Assembly (NCBI GenBank): GCA_963971225.1 | Contig: OZ020269.1 | Span: forward strand, 45,467,264 to 45,531,263 | DNA: 64,000 bases | Source: Melieria omissa | Lineage: Eukaryota; Arthropoda; Insecta; Diptera; Ulidiidae | Reading direction: 5' to 3' | Shown here: positions 59,346 through 64,000 of the stretch, piece after piece | Layout of the letters: the number at the start of each line of letters is the position of its first letter | Numbering within the stretch: the first letter of the stretch is position 1 | Position numbers and translations under genes: made by a program | Notes under the pieces: model-generated | Seen by the model: only the letters and a program-made list of their open reading frames with translations | Database searches by the model: none | What the model was told of the DNA's origin: nothing

Positions 59346-62334
59346 AGCGGCTTCAGCCGCACTACTCCTACGCCTCTCTAAGGGGGGCGACGACATCGCT
59401 CTCATCCAAGAACCCTGGCTTGTAGCCAACAAGGTTTGTGGATTGGGAGCGACCAACTACAGGCTGGTCCATGCTCATAATGCAGGTAGACCCAGATCCT
59501 GTATCCTAGTGAAAAAATCACTAAATGCATATCTGCTCCCAAATTTCAGTAACGATGATCTAGTCTCCATCTCCCTGGTACTAAAGGGTAAGTGCCACTG
59601 GATCGCCTCCTGTTATATGGCTCACGACGACCCAGAGCCTCCACCGCCAAATTCCCTCAAGGAGCTGGCAAAAGAAGCCGCAAAATCCAGTATCGACTTG
59701 ATTATTGGATGCGACGCAAACGCTCACCATAGCATATGGGGCAGCACGGATACTAACGACAGAGGTGAGTCTCTCTTTGAATACTTATCTACCACCAACC
59801 TTTTAGTATGCAATATAGGGCGTACACCAACCTTTGTTACTAGAAACAGAGAAGAGGTCCTAGATCTCACCCTTGCCTCTGTAACTATAGCCGATAGGGT
59901 TAGGAATTGGAGAGTTTCTAGTGAACACTCCTTTTCTGACCATAGGTACATTGAATTTGCTCTTGGAAGCAGCGCTCAGAAGACCAAACCTGTCCTCAAT
60001 CCTAGAAAAACGAACTGGGATCTGTTCGTTCGCACAGTAGACAGACACATCAATGCGACTCAAATCACTGAAATCAACAGTCACGCGATGTTAGAGACGG
60101 CTGTTGATCACTTAACATCGGCCTTTTCACAGGCACAAAACCTTGCCTGCCCCTTGTTTGTACCAAGGGGGAAATACAAACCCCCCTGGTGGAACCAAGA
60201 ACTTGGGGGGCTCAGAAAAACCTCCAGGAGACTCTTCAATAGAGCGAGGAGGACCAAAACTGCAACAGACTGGGACCTTTACAAGGACTCCCTCAGGTCC
60301 TACAAGAAATGTCTTAGGGATGCTAAGAGAAGCTCTTGGAGCGACTTCTGTGGCAACATTGAAAGTGTCTCCGAGACTTCTAGGCTTAGGAAAATACTAG
60401 CCTCATCACCATTTGTTCCAAGTGCTTTACAAAAACCAGATGGCTCTTGGACATCTTCAGAAGCTGAAGCACTCGAGCTTCTCACAAACACTCACTTTCC
60501 GACCAGCCTCAACTCGCTGGCAGAAGACCAGATAGACACGAATAGGGTCGCTAATGTAGACAACCTCATATCGGAGGACAAAATAAAATGGGCTATCATA
60601 GGGTTCCTTCCATTTAAATCACCGGGACCAGATGGCATATTCCCAGCACAGCTACAAAGGGCTGGACCGTCAGCCCTTAGGCTCCTCAATTTAATCTTTT
60701 CAGCCAGTATAAGCTTGAACTACATTCCAGAAAACTGGCGCAGAGTTCGGGTGGTGTTCATCCCGAAAGCGGGTAAGAACTCTCACACTAATCCTAAGGA
60801 CTTCAGACCCATTAGTCTATCCTCTTTTCTATTGAAAACACTGGAAAGACTACTGGATCTACACCTACGTCTAACTATAAGGCATGACCTCATCTCAAAC
60901 AACCAGCATGCCTACATCAAGGGTAAATCCGTAGACACTGCTCTACACTCTCTGACTCAGACGATCCAGAAATCTCTTGATTACAAAGAATACACGTTAG
61001 CAACTTTCCTGGATATAGAGGGAGCTTTTAATAACGTCGAACCGTTGGCTATCACTGGCGCACTCGCCGGGCTTGGGGTGGAGCGTGGCCTGGTGAACTG
61101 GGTGGATAAGCTTCTGCGCAGCAGAGTTATCTGCGCTGAACTGGGTGAATCGTCCATCTCAAGAGCGGTGAGTAGAGGTACCCCACAGGGTGGGGTCCTC
61201 TCCCCTCTCCTTTGGAACCTTGTGGTCAATGAACTACTTCAGTCCTTAGGAGGGGGTGGATGCAAGGTGACTGCTTACGCCGACGATATAGTTCTCGCCG
61301 TCTCAGGAAAGTTTCCTCACTCGATCAGAGACCTCATGCAAGCACTGCTAAATAAGGTCAACGACTGGGCAACCTGTCGTGGGCTAGGCATCAACCCCGG
61401 GAAAACGGAAGTGGTCCTCTTTACGAGGAAGTACAAGCCACCTTCCATACCCCCTCTAAAACTTAACAACACAGCAATCCCATATAAGAATGAGGCTAAA
61501 TTCTTAGGAGTCATTCTTGACAGGAAATTAAGTTGGAAACCAAATATCCTCCATAGGGTTGAAAAGGCAAGGGTTGCCTTATACACCTGCAAGAAGGCAC
61601 TGGGTAAAACCTGGGGTCTAAGACCAAATCTAACATACTGGGTCTATACCGCCGTAGTTAGGCCTATCCTAACGTATGGGTGCTTGGTTTGGTGGGAAGC
61701 CTTAGAAAAAGTCACACTTCTCCAACACCTTCAGAAAGTTCAAAGGGCAGCCTGTGTCATCATCTCAGGCGCTCTAAGAACTACCCCAACCTCAGCCTTA
61801 GAAGCTTTACTTCACCTCATCCCACTAGACCTCCATTGCAAAAAGTCGGCGGCAATTACAAGCCGAAGACTTCGTGCTTTCGGCCATTGGTCGGAATCAA
61901 ATACGGGTCATAGCAGGATTCTCTCTCTCTTTGGACAAACCGGAGAAATCGATTACTCTCCTCCCCAACTTCTCTTCAACAAGAAGTTCCTCTGTACCAT
62001 CCCAGATAGAAGCAGCTGGGAGGACGGTTCAACACCACTAACAGGTAGCTCATGTCAGGTCTTCACCGATGGCTCCAAGCTAAATGGAGCAGTCGGCGGA
62101 GGCGTCTTTTCGGACTCATTGGGTATAGACTACTGCTTTAGACTACCGGACCACTGTAGTGTGTTCCAGGCGGAAGTGACGGCCATTGAAGCCGCCCTGA
62201 AGCTGGTCAACGAGCGCAACATCTCAGTACGAGATGTTAGCATACTCTCTGACAGCCAAGCGGCTATCAGGGCCTCATGTCCTAACATCAAAAACAGTGA
62301 TCAGCTGCCGCAGATCTCTCGACGAGATGGCTGA
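59308..62334 (+). CDS. Element E ORF2: endonuclease, RT and first half of RNase H
   Basis: 1,008 codons from ATG 59308. The endonuclease (residues 1-220) has QVNLHHSKAA, ALIQEPW, IIGCDANAHHSIWG and SFSDHR. The linker has PWWNQELGGLRKTSRRLFNRAR. RT (about 430-720) has SPGPDGIFPAQLQ, VRVVFIPKAGK, TFLDIEGAFNNV, GTPQGGVLSPLLW and YADDIVLAVS at residue 657, then KFLGVILDRKLSW. RNase H begins at FTDGSKLNG (about 917), with FQAEVTAIEAA and SDSQAAIRA. Just after SDSQAA a one-base shift near 62275-62300 sends the frame to a stop at 62334. The remaining domain continues in the next frame. Otherwise no stop or frameshift. Confidence 0.93.
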   Translation: MVRVVQVNLHHSKAASAALLLRLSKGGDDIALIQEPWLVANKVCGLGATNYRLVHAHNAGRPRSCILVKKSLNAYLLPNFSNDDLVSISLVLKGKCHWIASCYMAHDDPEPPPPNSLKELAKEAAKSSIDLIIGCDANAHHSIWGSTDTNDRGESLFEYLSTTNLLVCNIGRTPTFVTRNREEVLDLTLASVTIADRVRNWRVSSEHSFSDHRYIEFALGSSAQKTKPVLNPRKTNWDLFVRTVDRHINATQITEINSHAMLETAVDHLTSAFSQAQNLACPLFVPRGKYKPPWWNQELGGLRKTSRRLFNRARRTKTATDWDLYKDSLRSYKKCLRDAKRSSWSDFCGNIESVSETSRLRKILASSPFVPSALQKPDGSWTSSEAEALELLTNTHFPTSLNSLAEDQIDTNRVANVDNLISEDKIKWAIIGFLPFKSPGPDGIFPAQLQRAGPSALRLLNLIFSASISLNYIPENWRRVRVVFIPKAGKNSHTNPKDFRPISLSSFLLKTLERLLDLHLRLTIRHDLISNNQHAYIKGKSVDTALHSLTQTIQKSLDYKEYTLATFLDIEGAFNNVEPLAITGALAGLGVERGLVNWVDKLLRSRVICAELGESSISRAVSRGTPQGGVLSPLLWNLVVNELLQSLGGGGCKVTAYADDIVLAVSGKFPHSIRDLMQALLNKVNDWATCRGLGINPGKTEVVLFTRKYKPPSIPPLKLNNTAIPYKNEAKFLGVILDRKLSWKPNILHRVEKARVALYTCKKALGKTWGLRPNLTYWVYTAVVRPILTYGCLVWWEALEKVTLLQHLQKVQRAACVIISGALRTTPTSALEALLHLIPLDLHCKKSAAITSRRLRAFGHWSESNTGHSRILSLFGQTGEIDYSPPQLLFNKKFLCTIPDRSSWEDGSTPLTGSSCQVFTDGSKLNGAVGGGVFSDSLGIDYCFRLPDHCSVFQAEVTAIEAALKLVNERNISVRDVSILSDSQAAIRASCPNIKNSDQLPQISRRDG

Positions 62335-62899
62335 GCAGCTTAACATACACCTATTATGGGTCCCAGGTCACAGAGACATCCCGGGGAACTGTAGGGCGGA
62401 CGAACTGGCCAGACTAGGCACAACCAAAGGGCTATCCGCAGAATTTGCTGGCTTGGGTGTCCCGCTAAGCACTTGCAAGCTGATGCTAGAGGAGGCCGTG
62501 ACTAAAGCCGCCAACATCGCCTGGGCTGCCTCGGAGACAGGCAAGACAGCGCAACAAATCTGGCCAAAGTTGGACTGGATGCGCACCAGAAGTCTGCTAA
62601 ACCTCAAAAGGGGCGCGCTCAGGGCTGTTGTCGGGGTAATCACTGGGCACTGCATCCTCGGTGGCCACGCAAGAAGGCTAGGGCTGGGCCATCTAGCCAA
62701 CGATTTCTGCCGTAGCTGCAGAGACGTAGAAGAGGAAGAAACCATTCTACACTTCCTCTGCACCTGTCCTGCTCTTTGCAGGACTCGCAAAAAACACTTA
62801 GGTTTTTACTACACCGCCAACCTAGCCGATATATCAAATGTCGACACCAAAGGCCTAATACGCTTCATTAACTGTTCAGGTTGGTTTGAGACCTACTAA
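62234..62899 (+). pseudogene. Element E ORF2 C-terminus: RNase H end and zinc motif
   Basis: The frame directly after the shift. From about residue 20 it is real: LDEMAEQLNIHLLWVPGHRDIPGNCRADELARLG completes RNase H, VVGVITGHCILGGHARRLG follows, then C-x2-C...H...C (CRSCRDVEEEETILHFLCTC). It stops at 62897-62899. The first codons of this open frame overlap the RNase H region of the other frame. Confidence 0.9.
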
Positions 62900-62991
62900 G
62901 TTGAAGGGGATAACGATCCAGTGGCATCACAATGGGCCTATTTTGGCCTACGTGTGCTCTCGCAAGGGCCGCCACATCTACCTACCTACCT
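62900..62991 (+). other. Element E 3' UTR and TACC tail
   Basis: A short 3' UTR of 92 bases ending in CTACCTACCTACCT, then the target duplication. The last 65 bases match the 59-bp insertion at 25119-25177, and the ATGGGCC...GTGTGCTC core is similar to the 3' UTRs of F and G. Confidence 0.8.
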
Positions 62992-63001
62992 AAGTACCTT
63001 T

Positions 63002-63216
63002 TGTGTGGCCGGCCTTTGGCCGGGCTGCTTGAAAAATAACCCTCATGGGAGTAACTACGGCATCAGGTTCAGTAAGGAGCGTATAGTATTTTTGTATTCA
63101 ATTCCTATGATTGGAAAATATCGCGCCTAAGTAATAACATTCATAAACGCTATTTCAATATTCAATACGAGCCAACGCACAGGAGAAACCCCTATAAATG
63201 CGGGCATTGCGCTGGT
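63002..63216. other. No gene seen
   Basis: Flank of E containing GTGGCCGGCCTTTGGCCGGGC, a short palindrome. No ORF or element end recognised. Confidence 0.45.
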
Positions 63217-63628
63217 TCAGGAAGGATATATAGGTTGGGAGAAAGGATGTTGGGCGAAGAATTTATGGACTCTTGCCTTGAATCCATCAAGATCATAAGT
63301 GCTGGGGAAAACATCTGCAGGAAGACCATTCCACAATCGCGCTGTTCGGGCCAGGAACGAACTTTCTCTGTAGTGCGTAGTGCGCTGGAATATCGTTTCA
63401 ACGTGGAATGCATGGGCGCCAGTGTTCAAACGGGGTGCCCGGGGGAATACCCGGAGTGATGGCAGCAAGCTGCTCATTGACCATTCCACAATCGCGCTGT
63501 TCAGACCAGGAACGAACTTTCTCTGTAGTGCGTAGTGCGCTGGAACATCGTTTCAACGTGGAATGCATGGGTGCCAGTGTTCAAACGGGTTGCCCGGGGG
63601 AATACCCGGAGTGATGGCAGCAAGCTGC
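63217..63628 (-). pseudogene. CR1/jockey-type RT C-terminal fragment with 155-bp tandem duplication
   Basis: The minus-strand frame 63217-63489 ends the typical C-terminus of RNase-H-less non-LTR RTs: SSFLARTARLWNGLPADVFPSTYDLDGFKARVHKFF. The block 63324-63473 recurs at 63479-63628 with few differences (period 155), so the segment with SLRVFPRA...NTGAHAFHVE...RTTHYRESSFL is doubled. The rest of the element is absent. The clade is uncertain (CR1, jockey or RTE-like). Confidence 0.75.
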
Positions 63629-64000
63629 ACATCTCCACTGAGCAATTGCCGAAAAAGTAACGGTAAAATAAAACTACACATGCCACGTTTCGACGATGTT
63701 CCAAGGAGTCAATAGAGATGGACAGAGCTGCAGGCAGATTCTTTTAACTCAATTTCAATTTAAATATAAAAACAAAAAGTTGAAATGTTCTATATTTCAT
63801 TGTAAAGAGAATTCCGTAGAGAACATATTTATTATATTTTTATTATGGTTTTTTCGAGAAAAAAATCGGGTTATGTAAATTAAAAATAAATAATTATGTA
63901 AATAAAAAAATAATAATAATTAATAAAAGGTAATTAAAAATAATAATTTTTGCTTATAATTTTTTACCCGTACCTATAAAGTATATAATGTGGTACTTCA
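63629..64000. repeat. AT-rich sequence with right arm of the inverted repeat (63775-64000)
   Basis: Reverse complement of 57190-57365 with about 50 extra bases of A/T-rich insertion in the middle. The arm probably continues past the window. No coding potential. Confidence 0.7.

Overview
This window is a piece of insect heterochromatin-like DNA built almost entirely from nested transposable elements. I find no host gene, rRNA, tRNA or CRISPR array. The mix points to a fly genome, most likely a cyclorrhaphan dipteran (a tephritid would fit): gypsy-type errantiviruses with env, BEL/Pao elements, RNase-H-bearing LOA/I-type non-LTR elements with TACC/TAACC tails, a hAT, and TTAA-flanked MITEs. The organism is an inference; no host sequence settles it. 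Element names (A to I, BEL-1) are mine.

Nest 1 (about 3286-38632). A minus-strand LOA/I-type non-LTR element (A) is the oldest layer, now in four pieces: 3286-4527, 13134-13304, 24053-24998 and 38108-38632. Three insertions separate them. (i) BEL-1 (4528-13133, minus, 502-bp LTRs, 5-bp TSD ATACG) carries an env-like gene and has a 367-bp solo LTR (4944-5310) inside one LTR. (ii) B, an RTE-like non-LTR element (13305-24052, minus, 10-bp TSD), is itself split by errantivirus I (15265-23331, 651-bp LTRs, TSD TGTA) and by a 126-bp SINE-like insert. (iii) C, a Ty3/Gypsy element (24999-38107, plus), is split by errantivirus D (26260-34630, plus) and also holds a solo LTR (37065-37512) and a 59-bp non-LTR tail insertion.

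Nest 2 (38633-57060). F, a 5'-truncated LOA-type element (38633-41692), abuts a 17.6-like Gypsy gag-protease remnant (41693-43708) that carries a 729-bp TTAA MITE. A minus-strand hAT transposase follows. It is split by a second TTAA MITE (44204-44930) and by G (46221-56886, a LOA-type element with a 10-bp TSD). G's first ORF is in turn split by H, a BEL/Pao element on the plus strand (50155-56231, TSD ATCAT).

Nest 3 (57061-64000). E (57541-62991, plus) is a full-length LOA-type element with a 10-bp TSD, two long ORFs and only one visible lesion. It lies between the arms of a diverged inverted repeat (57190-57365 and 63775-64000) and beside a CR1/jockey-type RT C-terminus carrying a 155-bp tandem duplication. 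The left end (1-2745) holds a Gypsy gag-protease remnant, a 255-bp tandem repeat and a short plus-strand copy of the A endonuclease.

Nearly every copy is broken by stops, frameshifts or internal deletions, but their ages differ. Errantivirus I has only 2 differences between its 651-bp LTRs, BEL-1 has 8 in 502, and A is the most fragmented.
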